NCBI RefSeq assembly: GCF_030272615.1
Contig: NC_081409.1
Coordinates: 614,280,755 to 614,344,754, forward strand
Source: Cryptomeria japonica
Taxonomy: Eukaryota > Streptophyta > Pinopsida > Cupressales > Cupressaceae
Length of the DNA stretch: 64,000 bases
Direction of reading: 5' to 3'
Shown here: piece after piece, positions 44,582 through 57,215 of the stretch
Layout of the letters: each line of letters opens with the position of its first letter
Position numbering within the stretch: the first letter of the stretch is position 1
Position numbers and translations under genes: made by a program
Notes under the pieces: model-generated
Databases searched by the model: none
Told to the model about the DNA's origin: nothing
What the model saw: the letters and a program-made list of their open reading frames with translations, nothing else

Positions 44582-46469
44582 TGCTAGGATAACTGGTGAA
44601 CAACTGATAGGGGTGAATCAGTTGTTAAAATATTATAAAACTTTTAAGCACACAAAACCTTTTACCAGAATGCATAAACCAAATAATGGAATTGTAGATA
44701 TATCAATTAAGTACAAACATAAATCATAAACCAATTATGATGCATCCACAACACACAACACCAAGATTTGTACGTGGAAAACCCAATAAAGGGAAAAACC
44801 ATGGTGGGAAACCTACCCACAGTCAAATGATACTTTTATAGTAAGTATGTGATTACAATAAGGGGCCTACACATGCAAGAAGGCCAATAGCCTAGAGCGC
44901 ACTGCTCATCACAAAAGGAGCCTCACTGACTACAAAGTAAATCCAGACTACAATCCGGAAATAAGAATAACATCTCCTATGCCTAAGTACAGTTCTAGTT
45001 AATCTCAATGTTGGAGGTCTTAAACCTCTTACACAAACCCAATTCGATCACCTATGATCAAACAAATCCTCTGCCTATGATTAGAACTTTATTCACACAC
45101 AAATAATCCCATAACACCGACCGATACCACAGTCTACAAAGAGATCTTACATCATATTTATACCAACTCAGAACCTAAACAATTAGGTTAGCAACCTAAA
45201 AGATATTAAAAATAAATCCATTACATAAACCCACAAACCAATGATAATCCAAGTCACCCTAAGACCGAAACAACATTAACCAAACAATAAACCCAACTGG
45301 TAATGCATCAGGAGAATCCACCAACACATTACATAAACTGGTCCATAACCTAGAAGAATAAGACTAGACCTAAAATAGGTCACCATAAACCAAATTAATT
45401 ACCACCAATTAACTGGAACATGAACACGATAACCATAAGCATCCTAAAAACCTTCTAGAATCCACACCAACATCACTTATCCAATCGATCAAAAGATCTT
45501 CAACGAAGCTCTGGTGGTAGAACCCTTACTAGTAGCCAAAAGGCTTACTAGAACATATGATAGCTTATGGATTACCAAATCCTAAACCAACTGAATGTGA
45601 CATGCACCTAAATAACATGAATGACCAAACCAAACCAATTCCACCAATTAGAATATGCCAGAGATGAATCTCCTGATCATCATCAAAGTCCAACCACTCT
45701 ACCGAAACCTGGTAGACAACCAAAAAAGCTAGTGTTGACATAAATGACAAACATCAATACAACACATAATCAAATCTTCTAAATTTTCAACAATAGCATT
45801 GACCCAAATCAAATCCTTGAACACACAACATGACCAAATAATTCACCAAGATCATTCACAACACGCTAAACCATTGAATATGTCACATAACACGAAGAAT
45901 ACCACCAGACCAATAAAATCATCAATAATGCACAACACGAACAATGTGGACCACCAAAATGCATGGGACACAATCAAAGAACACCAACAAGAAATGTGAA
46001 TTCCACCACAATAGCCGCAACAACTCGGATAATAAGAATCATCATTATTTCATCACCGGAGCTAAAGAACACAAACTGACAAACTAAAAGATATGCTTGT
46101 GAAGTTCAAAATCATTAACCATATGATATGAGGGCACACATGAACATCCCAATCATTCTCTAAAAACCACACAACATAATGAATCAATTCCAAAGCAATA
46201 CAATCTAGAAAACACAACTCTGCAATACAAAACCAACAAAAAAACTAATCATCACACCGAATCACATAACTTGACCAAATCACTTTTTGGAACATTGAAA
46301 CTCATACTGAATCAACTAGAGATGAGTATCTCAAAATCCAATAATCTGCATCAGTACATGTGCATTAGATCACCCGGATCAACTCTCTACAACAAACCAA
46401 TTCTCTGCAACATAGGAATATGTTGACCTCAATGACAATAGCACATTCCAACAACTCTAATATCCAACA
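44582..46469 (-). repeat. LTR of M6 (1,888 bp)
   Basis: Plus-strand ends are TGCTAGGATAAC (canonical TGTT mutated) and ATATCCAACA. It contains the shared blocks GATAGGGGTGAATCAG (44607-44622) and CGTGGAAAACCC...GGAAAAACCATGGTGGGA (about 44774-44802). Confidence 0.75.
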
Positions 46470-46839
46470 ATCTCCCCCTTTGGCATTTATGGCAACATAT
46501 GAATGTGAAAATTGATCAATGAAAAGAATTAAATCAACTCCAACAATATCCCCCTAAGATCATACACACATAGCTCTTTACCTTAGATAGATAAGACAAT
46601 TTTTCACATGCATCTCTCCCACTTTGACAACAATACCAAAGACACATACAAGTCTTTATTCTCTCTCCCTTATTAGATAATATCCCCCCTTTACAAAAAA
46701 CACTCACAGATATGATCAATGGAGCCACACACTAACTACTCCCCCAAAGCAGCAACACCCACTCATCAATCTGGATAATAGAATAAGATAATGAAGCCCA
46801 TCGGATTGATGCAACTCAATGCATCTAGTTCATAGTATG
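46470..46839 (-). promoter_or_regulatory. PPT cluster and 3' untranslated region of M6
   Basis: The reverse strand has GCCAAAGGGGGAGAT next to the LTR and further G-rich tracts near 46552, 46615, 46685 and 46740. No coding sequence is seen. Confidence 0.65.
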
Positions 46840-47724
46840 AGGGAAAATCACCCCTAACTTATTTCTTAGATATACAAATGTTTCTATAGGTGAAGGCTTA
46901 GTAAATATATCTGCAATCTATTCCTTAGTAGATACATACTCCAATCTAACTTCTTTCTGATTCACCTTCTCCCTCAAGAAATGAAACTTGATTGATATAA
47001 ATTTTGTCTTAGAATGCAACACTAGATTCTTAGAAATATTGATAGCACTAGAATTGTCATAATATATAATAGTAGGCTCATTATAAACAACTATAATATC
47101 CTCCAATGTCTACTTAATCTAAAGTATCTAAGTACAATTGCTAGCAGCAACAATGTATTCAACTTTTGCAATAGATAAAGAAATAATATCTTGCTTCTTA
47201 CTTGCCCAAGAAATAAACTTCTTTCTCAAAAAGAATGCTCCACCGGTAGTGTTCTTCCGATCATCAACATCACTTTCCCAATCAACATCACTATAAGAAT
47301 TTAAAGTGAAATCATCATTCTTCGGATACCACAAACCATAATAAATTGTTCCCTTCAAGTATCTGAATATCCTCTTCACAAAAGGAACATGACTTTCCTT
47401 AGGATCAACCTGGAATCTTGCAACAAGACATACAAAATTAATAATGTTAGGTCTAGTCTGAGTCAAATATAGCAGTCTACCAATCATAGATCTATAAAGG
47501 GTCTAGTTAGCCTTCATAGATTCATCATCTTTTGTCATCTTGCGTCGAGTCACCATAGGAGCTCCAACAAGTTTGGAATCATCCAACCCAAACTTCTTCA
47601 ACGATTCCTTCACATACTTGGATTGATATATGAAAATGCCTTTATCAGTCTGTGTAATTTGCAATCTCTAAAATAATTTCATCTCACCTATCATAGACAT
47701 CTTAAATTCTTTTTGCATGTCATT
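46840..47724 (-). pseudogene. Ty1/copia RT end and RNase H (M6)
   Basis: Reading right to left: RT C-terminal blocks (MQKEFKMSMIGEM near 47715-47680, DKGIFIYQSKY, LLYLTQTRPNI), then RNase H (SDVDWESDVDDRKNTTGGAF, SIAKVEYIVAA, an YYDNSSAINISKN block, KEVRLEYVSTKE and a terminal TKPSP). Stops lie near 47670, 47500, 47127 and 46917. The RT active site and everything upstream were displaced at 47725 by G3. It is closest to M7 and M8 in sequence. Confidence 0.85.
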
Positions 47725-48094
47725 TGATAGGACCTAAAATTATGTTTTGCAAAATTTTGGTGACTGGGTAATTTTTTGTCATTCTAGATTTATTTTGCCC
47801 TCTATCAAAGTTCAAGGTCTAGGGTTTAGGGTTTGTGAATTTCCAAATTAATTCTTGTAAAATAAAAACCCTAAGCTTGTTATATTTCATCATTACCTTT
47901 TTCCACTTAAGCCAAGGGTCGGTTACCATTGTCTTTCCTAAGTATTAAGTTGTGTTTGACCAGTCCCTTTCATTAATTTTTCCTAAGTTGCATGAAAGAT
48001 TTCCCTATGGTCAGTCCCTTTTAATATTTATGTCTGTGCCCATTAATTTTTCGTAAGTTTAAAATTTTAAATACTTCAACCGATGGATAAAAGT

Positions 48095-48476
48095 AGAACA
48101 GATCTGACGGTCTGTGCTTCCCTGCAATAGAAAATGCAAGGAAGATAAGGACCACAACATCATGACATGATGTGGCGTGTCCTCGACGAATAAAAGTGAG
48201 TCGGTATTTTGACTATTCAAAATCCTCATATTAATAGTTCTCAAGAGGCAAAACCTAAGTTACTAGCGGTTCCATCAATTTGCACATGTTTCAAATGGAC
48301 GGTAGTGTTATAATCTAGGTGAGAAGGTGCTTGACTTTTAATTTGTAAAGGTTGTCGGGCACTGTGGTGACAAGATAAAGAGAGAACAGATCCAACGGTT
48401 CTCGTAACCCTATGATCAAGAGATGCAAGGAGATTATTGACTGTGGCATCACAAGATGATGCCACGTGTCCAAGGC
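48095..48476 (+). repeat. Two direct repeats of about 95 bp in the G3 LTR
   Basis: About 48095-48189 and 48382-48476 share the order AACAGATCYRACGGT, ATGCAAGGA, CATCAWGA-CATGATGYSRCGTGTCC. The second contains a CCACGTGTC G-box-like core. They lie upstream of ORFX, in the same relative place as the palindromes in the G LTRs. Confidence 0.55.
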
Positions 48477-49087
48477 AAGCCAAGAAAATCCAATGGTGGG
48501 GTCACTGAAAGTGGAGAAGTAGGAAGTGAGTTGGATGTGCTACACCATGCCTCTAGAGGGCCCGCTTGCCACATTGGAGGGTCAATGTCAGATTGACTGG
48601 TTTGGTTTGTGAGATTTTCTAGCATGAAAGATGATCAACGGTGAGGTTTTAAAAATATTTCAAATGCAAGTTAGAGTCATTTCTTTACTCGCGCAAGTAG
48701 TTATGGCAGATATGACAACGATTCTTCATTCCTGAAAGCAATTAAATATTCTCTCAACTATTTTGAATCGCCAAAGTATTCATAAGAGATCAAAGAGTGT
48801 TTCTAGAGTAGAGGAAGATTTTGACAACTTCTCATAGTAAGAAATTAGGGTTTTCTGATGTAATCAAACCAGTAAGTTCATCTGAGCTTTTTCATCTGTT
48901 TTGAAGCAATTGATGTTGTGAATTGTGCAAAAAAATGTAGGAAAAGAGTTTTAACAGTTCTAGGATTGGAAGCTAAACAAAGAAAGGTAAAACTTGCTTG
49001 AATTACTATTGTAATATAAATTTTGTGTTAGCCCTAGTCTTTTCTTTCCCAATTCGAAGCTATAGTAGAAAAACCTAGTCTAGTAGA

Positions 49088-50429
49088 ATGGCTTCCTCAT
49101 GAAAACATTCAGGGCAGACTGGAAATTTGAAGAGAAATCATTTTGATGATTTTCTCGATCAATTAAAGCCCTCGACAAATGATAGCTACCATGGGCAGCA
49201 ATTTGTTCATGGTAAAACCCTAGGAGAAGGGTTGACTAATAAATAATACCGCTTGGTAGATGCTAGGGTACCAATGACTAGGTTAGAGATGTTCAAATTC
49301 TGGTATGGACAAAGAAATTTACATTCCCAACTCTCAAGTCCCTGGCAATATGATTCGGGTAAATTAGTGGTGTCGAGTGTGTTCATGGATGTCAACCTTC
49401 TTAAGGTTGTTGCAAATAGATATGACCCTATCTTGAGGATTATAAGGGGAAATCAAGGAGAAACTCTACTGACAATTAGAAGAGAGGAATTCCAAGAGAA
49501 TTTAGACTTATATGAACCATCGACTAATTTGATACAAGTAGATTTGAATGAGTTAAAGGCGGAGTATTATAAAATGAAGGATTTCATTAGAAGTAATTTT
49601 CTTGCAATGCATTTGGCTAGAGCAGAAGAGACAACATACTACATTTGCCCTAGTTCAGAGGAGCCATTCCCCATTGGTTCTTTTGCTCCTTATTTTCAGG
49701 CTACCTTTTTCTCTCTATGTCAGATCTTGGGTTTCAATCCAATTTCATGTATATGGCCATGCAAATTCAACATCCATATTATACAGTGGTTTTTTACTTT
49801 GCCCCATACCTTGAAGATAAGATTCATGAGGGGTTGCAAGATATTAAAAATAAAGTGGATGGTACTAAATTTTACTGGTATTCCCTGCTCATGCGCATGT
49901 TCCTGTATAGGAACATAGTTTAATTTGAAGGTACTATGAACCTTAAGAGGACAATTGACAATAAGGAAATTCCAGTGCAGCTTTGGAGCACTGATATTTT
50001 TTGGAACAAACAAGAGGCTAGTTTTGTGAGATTTGATAATAACTTTGCCTCTAGGTTGAGACAAAGATTGACAGTGAACCCACCAAGGATCCCCAAGGCA
50101 TTGCATGATTTTGTAATGCCTAAAGAGAGGTTGCCACTTTTGAGGATTGAGCACATTTGGGGGGATTTCATCCCTTATCTTGTTAGCACTGTTATTAGAA
50201 TCTATGGTTTTTCTGGTCAGCCACATGTATTGCATTTTAATGTTCCTTTGAGAATGGGTTTTGCTTAAGTAATGTGGTAAATAGGGTGCATCCATGATAA
50301 GGAATTAAAGGGAAAAGGAAAAGGAACAATTTTCCCTGATTATACCATCATCCCATATTTTGTGATTTTGAAAGGACAATATGAGCATTTTGACAAATTC
50401 TTTGCACCATATCATTTAGGGACTAGCAT
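49088..50429 (+). pseudogene. ORFX copy 3, N-terminal part
   Basis: ATG 49088 is followed by a TGA at codon 5, then a stop near 49246. The protein is clearly homologous to ORFX of G though strongly diverged: DSGKLVVSSVFMDVNLL, then VANRYDP, WYSLLMRMFLYR, PVQLWSTDIFWNKQEASF, NNFASRLRQRL, NPPRIPKALHDFVMPKE and IRIYGFSGQPHVLHF all line up. One frameshift falls near 49740, and stops lie near 49921, 50266 and 50278. M7 begins at 50430 within the coding sequence. Confidence 0.65.
50425..50429 (+). repeat. Target-site duplication AGCAT, left copy
   Basis: AGCAT immediately precedes M7 and recurs exactly at 57211-57215 directly after it; ORFX continues on both sides. Confidence 0.9.
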
Positions 50430-51539
50430 TGTTAGGAACTGAAAGGACAAATGAGAGGGGGTGAATTAGTTGTCAATGAATTTAAACCCAATTATCACTT
50501 AATACAACTTAATACTTAACACCAATAAACCAAACTTGATGTCGATTAACAAATTAGCAGTTAATATCAATACCGGTGAAACTTAATGCATGGAACAAAA
50601 AGAGAATCAACATCCACAACACATAACACAGATAGTTTTGATGTGGAAAGCCTGTAAGGGGAAAAACCATGATGGGAAACCTTACCCACAATCAGATGAT
50701 ACAACTACAGATAGTATGTGTATACAAATGGGGTCTGCACATGCAGAAAGGCCAACCACCTAGAGCACACTGCTCAAATGGGAGTCACAATGACTATAGT
50801 AGAATGATAAAATCCTAGAATAATGTGTTGCTTCAAATTGCATCTGCAATGCTAGATTCAGTACCAATTTAAGCTCTGATAAACACCTTCAAACCTTCCT
50901 TTTACCTTCAAATGATGTCTTCTTGATCCTCTCTATGATCTGTTGATATCATCTTCAATATTTGCACATACCATGATCATACCACACTTCCACTCTTCAT
51001 CTCACAAATGAGATCTTACATTTATACAAAACCTAAGACCAAATGTGTAGGTCGGCTCACTAAGAATATTGCAATTAAATCAATTACAAATAAGTCTTGA
51101 TGTGATACATCATGTCGGCTCAATACAATTACAACAATATCCAATCAATAAATCATCTCCATAATGTGTTGTGCTGATCTGGAATAGATAACGTATATCG
51201 GTCCATAACCTAGACTAATCCACCGGTAACAAAAAATATGTCAACCCAATTAGATCAATAACCAAAACACCAAAACCAAGTATCCAAACCATGTCTTTGA
51301 CATAATTAAGTGATCTCTAGATGATAACAAGTCATCATCAGTGTCAGTGAACCATATAACCTATCGATGAGCATATACCAGTGATTATGCATAAGTCACT
51401 GACCTTGCCGATGAACACAATATGCCAGTTCAATAGTAAACCAATATAACCATAGTTTCAAATCTACAATGTAGATCTCCAAAAGGATAAGTATTGACAT
51501 CAATGACAAAACCAATGCAACACATCCATAATACCAACA
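50430..51539 (-). repeat. 3' LTR of M7 (1,110 bp)
   Basis: Plus-strand ends are TGTTAGGAACTG and ATACCAACA. It is collinear with 56099-57210. Contains the GAGAGGGGGTGAATTAG block (50454-50470). Confidence 0.92.
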
Positions 51540-51940
51540 ATCTCCCCCTTTGGCATTAATGGCAACACTAGATGGAAAAACATCTAAGTGCCAAAATAGA
51601 ATGCCAAAAACCAAAAACCAACAATCTCCAAAATAGATCAATACCAGAAATCAAGACTAAAATACAAGGAGTATATATCTCTCCCCCAATGAATAATATT
51701 TATCCCCCAAAGAATAATGTTTATCTATGAATGTTTTTCCATAGATATCACTCCCCCTTTGACATCAAATGCCAAAGCAGTTAAGAAGAAATACCATAAC
51801 ATACAACACTAATCCCCCTGAGAAGTAGCTCTCCTCCATCAAAGCCAGAAAAAGATTTCTTTGTTAGGTTTTGTCGGTTTGATGCCAATCTTCAATCATC
51901 TAAGTCTTTGTGAGTGAGGGTATTACCCAAAGCTGCTCTT
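51540..51940 (-). promoter_or_regulatory. PPT cluster and 3' untranslated region of M7
   Basis: The reverse strand has GCCAAAGGGGGAGAT against the LTR and further tracts near 51685, 51708, 51755 and 51815. No coding sequence is seen here. Confidence 0.7.
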
Positions 51941-51947
51941 TGAGATA

Positions 51948-54900
51948 TTAAAAGGTTTCCTTTGGCAAAGGCTTTGTAAATATATCTACAATCTTCTCTT
52001 TAGAATTCACATAAACCAATCTTACTTCTTTTTCTTCAACATTATCTTTCAGAAAATTATATTTGATAGAAACATGCTTAGTCTTAGAGTGAAATATTAG
52101 ATTCTCTGATATATCAAATGTTGTTGAATTATCACAATAAATGATTATCGGTTCTTTGCATTTTACCTTTATGTCCTTCAACATTTTCTTAATCCATAAT
52201 ACCTGAGTACAATTAGTTGTTGCTGCGACATATTCTGATTTTGTTGTTGATAATGATGTACAACTCTACTTCTTTCTTATCCATGAAATCAATCTTCTAC
52301 CACGAAAGAATGCACCACCAATGGCACTCTTTCTGTCATCTACATCTTCTACCCAATTTTCTTCGGTGTATGCACATAAATAAAAAATTTCATCTTTAGG
52401 ATACCATAAACCAAGATTTGTTGTGCCTTGTAGATACCGAAAAAATCATTTTTACTGCTGATTCATGATTTTCTTTAGGATTACTCTGAAATATTGAAAC
52501 AATACATACTACATTCATTATATCAGGTCCAGTTTGTGTCAAATATAGTAAACCTCCAATCATATATTTGTATCTTGTCAGATTAATAGGAGCTGAATCA
52601 TCCTTCAATGTCAATTTATCAGTTGTAGTCATAGGAGTACTTACCAGTTTAGAGTTTTTCATACCAAATTTCTTCAGTAGTTCCTTTAAGTATTTTGTTT
52701 GACATATGAAAATACCTTTATCAGTTATGAAATCTGCAATCCTAAAAATAATTTTATCTCTCCAATCATAGACATTTCAAATTATTCATGCATCTTGTTA
52801 GCAAAGTCCTTACACAATCCATCTTCACCTCCAAAAATGATATCATCAACAAAAACTTCAATAACCAAGATGTCATCATGAGTCACTTTGTAATATAAGT
52901 TGTTATTAGCATTGCCTTTAGTGTAACCAAGCTTCAAAAGATATTTGTCCAATCTAGCATACCAAGCTCTAGGAGCTTGCTTCAATCCATACAAAGCTTT
53001 CCTTAATCTACAAACCATATCTTTAACATTTGTCAATGAAAATCCATCAGGTTGTTCAATGTAAACTTCCTCTTCAAGATCACCATTCATAAATGCACAT
53101 TTTACATCCATCTGATATACTTTATAGTTCTTATGAGCTGCAAATGCAAGAAATAATCTAACCACCTCAATTCTAGCTACAGGTGCAAAGGTTTCATTAT
53201 AATCAATTCCCTCTTTCTGTGAATATCCTCTACAAACTAATATTTCTTTGCTCCTGCTTACCTTGTCATCTTCATTAAGTTTATTTCTAAATACCCATTT
53301 AGTTCCAATTATATTTTTGTCTTTAGGTCGGGGAACTAATGTCCATGTATTGTTCTTTTCAATTTGTTCTAATTCATCTTCAATTTCTTTTATCCAATGT
53401 TCATCTTGACAAGCTTCAATAATAGATGCTAGTTCAATTTGAGAAATCAAGCATACCTCTTCATTTTCCATTCTTCCTCTTGTCATAACACCTTGATACT
53501 TATTCCCAATTATCTGATTTTCTGAGTGATTCAATCTTACATACCTGGGTTTATTCACATGTTGTTCTTCAGTCACTGTGGAATTCTCTGATGATGCCAA
53601 CGTGACTAGATCCACATTTTGTACCAGTGCAATCTGTATTGGTTCATTTATGATCATCTCAACTGCCGATTCAGAATCTACAGACCTTGAATTTCCTCTA
53701 AAGTGTTCATCTATCTTCACATCAGTACTTTCAATGATCTTCTACAATCTTTTGTTAAAACATCTATGTGCCTTGCTTTTAGATGAATAACCAAGAAATA
53801 TTCCTTCATCACTTCTAGGATCAAATTTACCAACATACTCATCTCTCCTAATATAGCATTTTCTTCCAAATATGTTGAAGTATTTAAGAGTAGGAGTATT
53901 ACCAAACCATACTCCATAAGGTGTCTTACCGGTTTCACCTTTGATGTGAACTCTGTTGAAAGTGTAAATTATTGTATTTACTGCTTCTCTCTAGTACACA
54001 TGAGGTGGATTTGCTTCCAATATCATGCTTCTAGTTGCTTCTATAATAGTTTTGTTCTTTATTTCCACAATTCCATTTTGCTGAGGTGTCTGGGGTGCTG
54101 ATAGTTGTCTTTTGATTCCATTCACTTCACATAATGTATTAAATTCCTTAGATGTAAATTCTCCTCCTTGATCAAATCTCAAATATTTGATTTTCTTACC
54201 AATTTCATTCTCTACCATTGCCTTATATAACTTGAATTTTCCAAAAGACTTTGATTTCTCCCTGAAAAAAGTAACCCAACACATTCTAGAATAATCATCA
54301 ATAATTAGCATAAAATACATATCTCCCTGTAGACTTCTTGTTCTTGTTGGACCACACAAGTTAGTATGAATTAAATCAAGAACATTATTGGATTTCTTAG
54401 AAATACTCTTGAAGGTTTTTCTAACTTTCTTTCCCATTTGACATTCCTTACATACCAGATTATGAGGTTTCACAATCTTAGGTAAATCCCTTACCACCTT
54501 AGTTGAACTGATCTTTACAATGCAATCAAAATTTACATGGCAGAGTCTCTTATGCCATAACCAACTTTCATCAATATGTGCAATAAAAAATGTCTTATCA
54601 CTGTTATTCAAATGAAAGATATTACCTTTAGTCTAATTACCGGTTGCAATCTCCAATCCAGTTCTGTTCATGATTTTGCATTTTCCATTCTTGAATTGTA
54701 ACTAAAATCCCTTTTCAACTAATTGACCAACATTCAAAAGATTATGCTTCAAACCTTCAACATAATAAACATTATCAGTATTGTGCTTACCATCCAAATA
54801 TATAGTGCCTTTCCCTTTGATCAAACAATCTTTATCATCGCCAATTCTTACTAGACCTCCATTATATTCCTGAAAAGATAAGAATTTACTTTTATCACTA

Positions 54901-54960
54901 GTCATATGATGTGAACATCCACTATCAATGATCCATTCATCTTTTTCTTCAATTTTAGCT
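51948..54960 (-). pseudogene. Pol of M7: PR - integrase - RT - RNase H (Ty1/copia)
   Basis: Right to left: protease with intact DSGCSHHM (about 54915-54935); GAG-pre-integrase with the H-H-C-C finger (WLWHKRLCHVNFDCI ... CKECQMGKK); integrase core with DLIHTNLCGP, RFDQGGEF and QQNGIVEIKN (the D, D and E are present); RT from about 53480 with WTLVPRPKDKNIIGTKWVFR, YQMDVKCAFMNGDLEEEVYI, LYGLKQAPRAWY and FVDDIIFGG (FVDD at 52842-52853); RNase H with WVEDVDDRKS-like sequence, YCDNST and the terminal TKPLPKETF. Stops or shifts fall near 53990, 53717, 52780, 52395 and 52185. In life the polyprotein would cleave itself, copy the RNA and integrate the cDNA. Confidence 0.9.
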
Positions 54961-55149
54961 GCCAGGGCCTACTCTACCAATGGGACTGTAGGTACTAGTT
55001 GATCTTCTTTTATTACAACAAATGCCCATCCATTGTCTGTCGATTCTTCATCAGAATCATCAGTAACTCATTCATCAGCATAGTAACATGATTTATCTTT
55101 GTTCTTCTAAAATGTGTATCTCTAATATTTAGGATTAGGCTTATATGTT

Positions 55150-56041
55150 CTTTTAGCTTCCTCTCTCAATCTTGCATGTCTATCAGGACATCTATATGCT
55201 ATGTGACCAACTTTATTGCAATTAAAACATTTAAACAGTGCTTTACCTTCATACTTACTTCCAACTGGACCTTTAGGCATCTTTCTTGTTCCAGTTCTTC
55301 ATTTTCCCTTGTGATATCTTCAAGTTCTTTAGCATAAAGTGCTTTCCAATCAGATTTTTCAGATGATGATGATGATGATATTGTAGATAATGATGCTCTG
55401 AAGGCTAAATTAGACTTAACTATAGCAACTAGAGCAAATTCCTCAAGCTCAAATGTGGAATGTTTTCCAACCAAGGTATCTCTAGATACTGATGTATTAG
55501 GCATTGTTCTCAACTCATTAATAGCAGTTACTTTCATTTTGTAAGTCGGTGGAAAATCTCTTAAAACTTTAGAAATAATTGCATCTTCACTTAAGGATCC
55601 TCCACAACATTGTATTCCTAAAACAATTTCATTAACTCTTTCCATAAAAGCAGAAATTCTTTCATCTTCTTCCATTTTCAAATTTTCATACCCGGCCCGG
55701 TAACATTCAAGTTTTGCAATTTTGATAGTGGTATCTCCTTCATTCAATGTCTCCAATTTATCCCAAATAGCTTTAGCAGTAGATCAGTCTGATAATCCCA
55801 TGATTCGTTGATCTGATAATGCACTGAGAAGTACTTCTCTTGCTTTGCAATCATTCTCCTCATCCTTACCCAAAGTTGGTGGATTAGATTGATTCGGAGT
55901 ACGACCAACATAGCCATTCTTTGTAACTTCCCATATGTCTCTTCCAATGCAATTCAGATGTGTCTCCATTCTGATCTTCCATATACCATAGTTAGTTCCA
56001 TCAAGTTTAGGATTCTCCTTCCTGAAAATGTTTGTTGCCAT
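55150..56041 (-). pseudogene. Gag of M7 (Ty1/copia)
   Basis: ATG at 56039-56041, about 45 bases inside the primer site. The copia Gag N-terminus is present (LDGTNYGIWKIRMETHL), then AKAIWDKLETLNEGD, the helical central part (MEEDERISAFMERVNEI), a Ser run from GAT repeats (55356-55371) and one CCHC knuckle CFNCNKVGHIAYRC (about 55191-55232). A stop interrupts near 55785 and the knuckle lies in a shifted frame relative to the coiled-coil part. Gag forms the particle shell and packages RNA. Confidence 0.88.
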
Positions 56042-56085
56042 AGGATCTCCTCAAGTTGTTAGACTTCTGCAAAAAGAGGTTGTAT

Positions 56086-56096
56086 CTCTGATACCA
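56086..56096 (-). promoter_or_regulatory. Primer-binding site of M7
   Basis: The reverse strand reads TGGTATCAGAG two bases after the LTR end: the standard initiator-methionine tRNA site of plant copia elements. Confidence 0.9.
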
Positions 56097-56098
56097 AT

Positions 56099-57210
56099 TG
56101 TTAGGAACCAGAAGGACAACTAAGAGGGGGGGTGAATCATTTGTCAATGAATTTCAACCCAATTATAACTTAATCCAACTTAATACTTAATACCAGTAAA
56201 CCAAACTTAATGTCGGTCAACAGATTATTAGTTAATATCAATACCAGTGAAACTCAATGCATGAAACAAAAAGACAATAAACATCCATAACACATAACAC
56301 AGATATTTTTTACGTGGAAACCCTATAAGGGGAAAAACCACGGTGTGAAACCTTACCCATAATCAGATGATACAACTGTAGATAGTATGTGTATACAAAT
56401 GGGGTCTGCACATGTAGAAAGGCCAACCGCCTAGAGCACACTGCTCAAATAGGAGTCGCAATGACTACAGTAGGATGATTAAATCCTAGAATAATGTACT
56501 GCTTCAAATTGCATCTGCAATGTTGGATTCAGTATTGGTTTAAGCTCTGATAAACACCTTCAAACCTTCCTTTAACCTTCAAATGATGTCTTCTTGATTC
56601 GCTCTATGATTTTCTCATATGATCTTCAATATTTGCACATACCATGATCATACCACACTTCCACTCTTCATCTCACAAATGAGATCTTACATATATACAA
56701 AACCTAAGACCAAATGTGTATGTCAGCTCACTAAGCATATTACAATTAAATCAATTACAAATAAGTCTTGATACGATACAACATGTTGGCTCAATACAAT
56801 TACAACAACATCCAATTAATAAATCATCTCCATAACGTGTCATGCTAATCTGGAATAGATAACGTATACCAGTCCATAACCTAGACCAATCTGTCAGTAA
56901 CAACAAATATGTCAACCCAATTAGACCAATAACCAAAACACCAAAACCAAGTATCCAAACCATGTCTTTGACATAATCGAGTGATCTCCAAATGATAACA
57001 AGTCATCATCAGTGTTGGTGAACCATATAACCTATCGGTGAGCATATACCAGTGACTGTACATAAGTCAGTGACCTTGCCAGTGAACACAATGTTCTGGT
57101 TCAACAATAAACCAATAAAACGATAGTGCCAAATCAACAATGTAGATCTCCAGAAGGATAAGTGTTGACATTAATGACAAAACCAATGCAACACATCCAT
57201 AATACCAACA
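56099..57210 (-). repeat. 5' LTR of M7 (1,112 bp)
   Basis: Plus-strand ends are TGTTAGGAACCA and ATACCAACA, followed by the right copy of the AGCAT duplication (57211-57215). It contains the GAGGGGGGGTGAATCA block (56124-56139) and the TACGTGGAAACCC...GGAAAAACCACGGTGTGA block (about 56312-56347). Confidence 0.92.
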
Positions 57211-57215
57211 AGCAT

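Larger units (their letters stand above)
44253..47724 (-). mobile_element. M6: copia LTR shared between a gag start and a pol end
   Basis: The LTR 44582-46469 has a primer site and gag start on its left and a PPT with RNase H/RT on its right. For a reverse-strand element those belong to two neighbouring internal regions, so one LTR joins two copies in tandem. M5 cuts the left side at 44252 and G3 cuts the right side at 47725. Confidence 0.7.
50430..57210 (-). mobile_element. M7: full-length Ty1/copia element (6,781 bp)
   Basis: Two LTRs of 1,110 and 1,112 bp in direct orientation, a primer site at the right, a PPT at the left, gag and pol on the reverse strand in the order gag-PR-INT-RT-RNase H, and a perfect AGCAT duplication. 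The LTRs differ at roughly one position in ten by eye, so it is an old insertion, consistent with many stops in pol. Confidence 0.93.
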
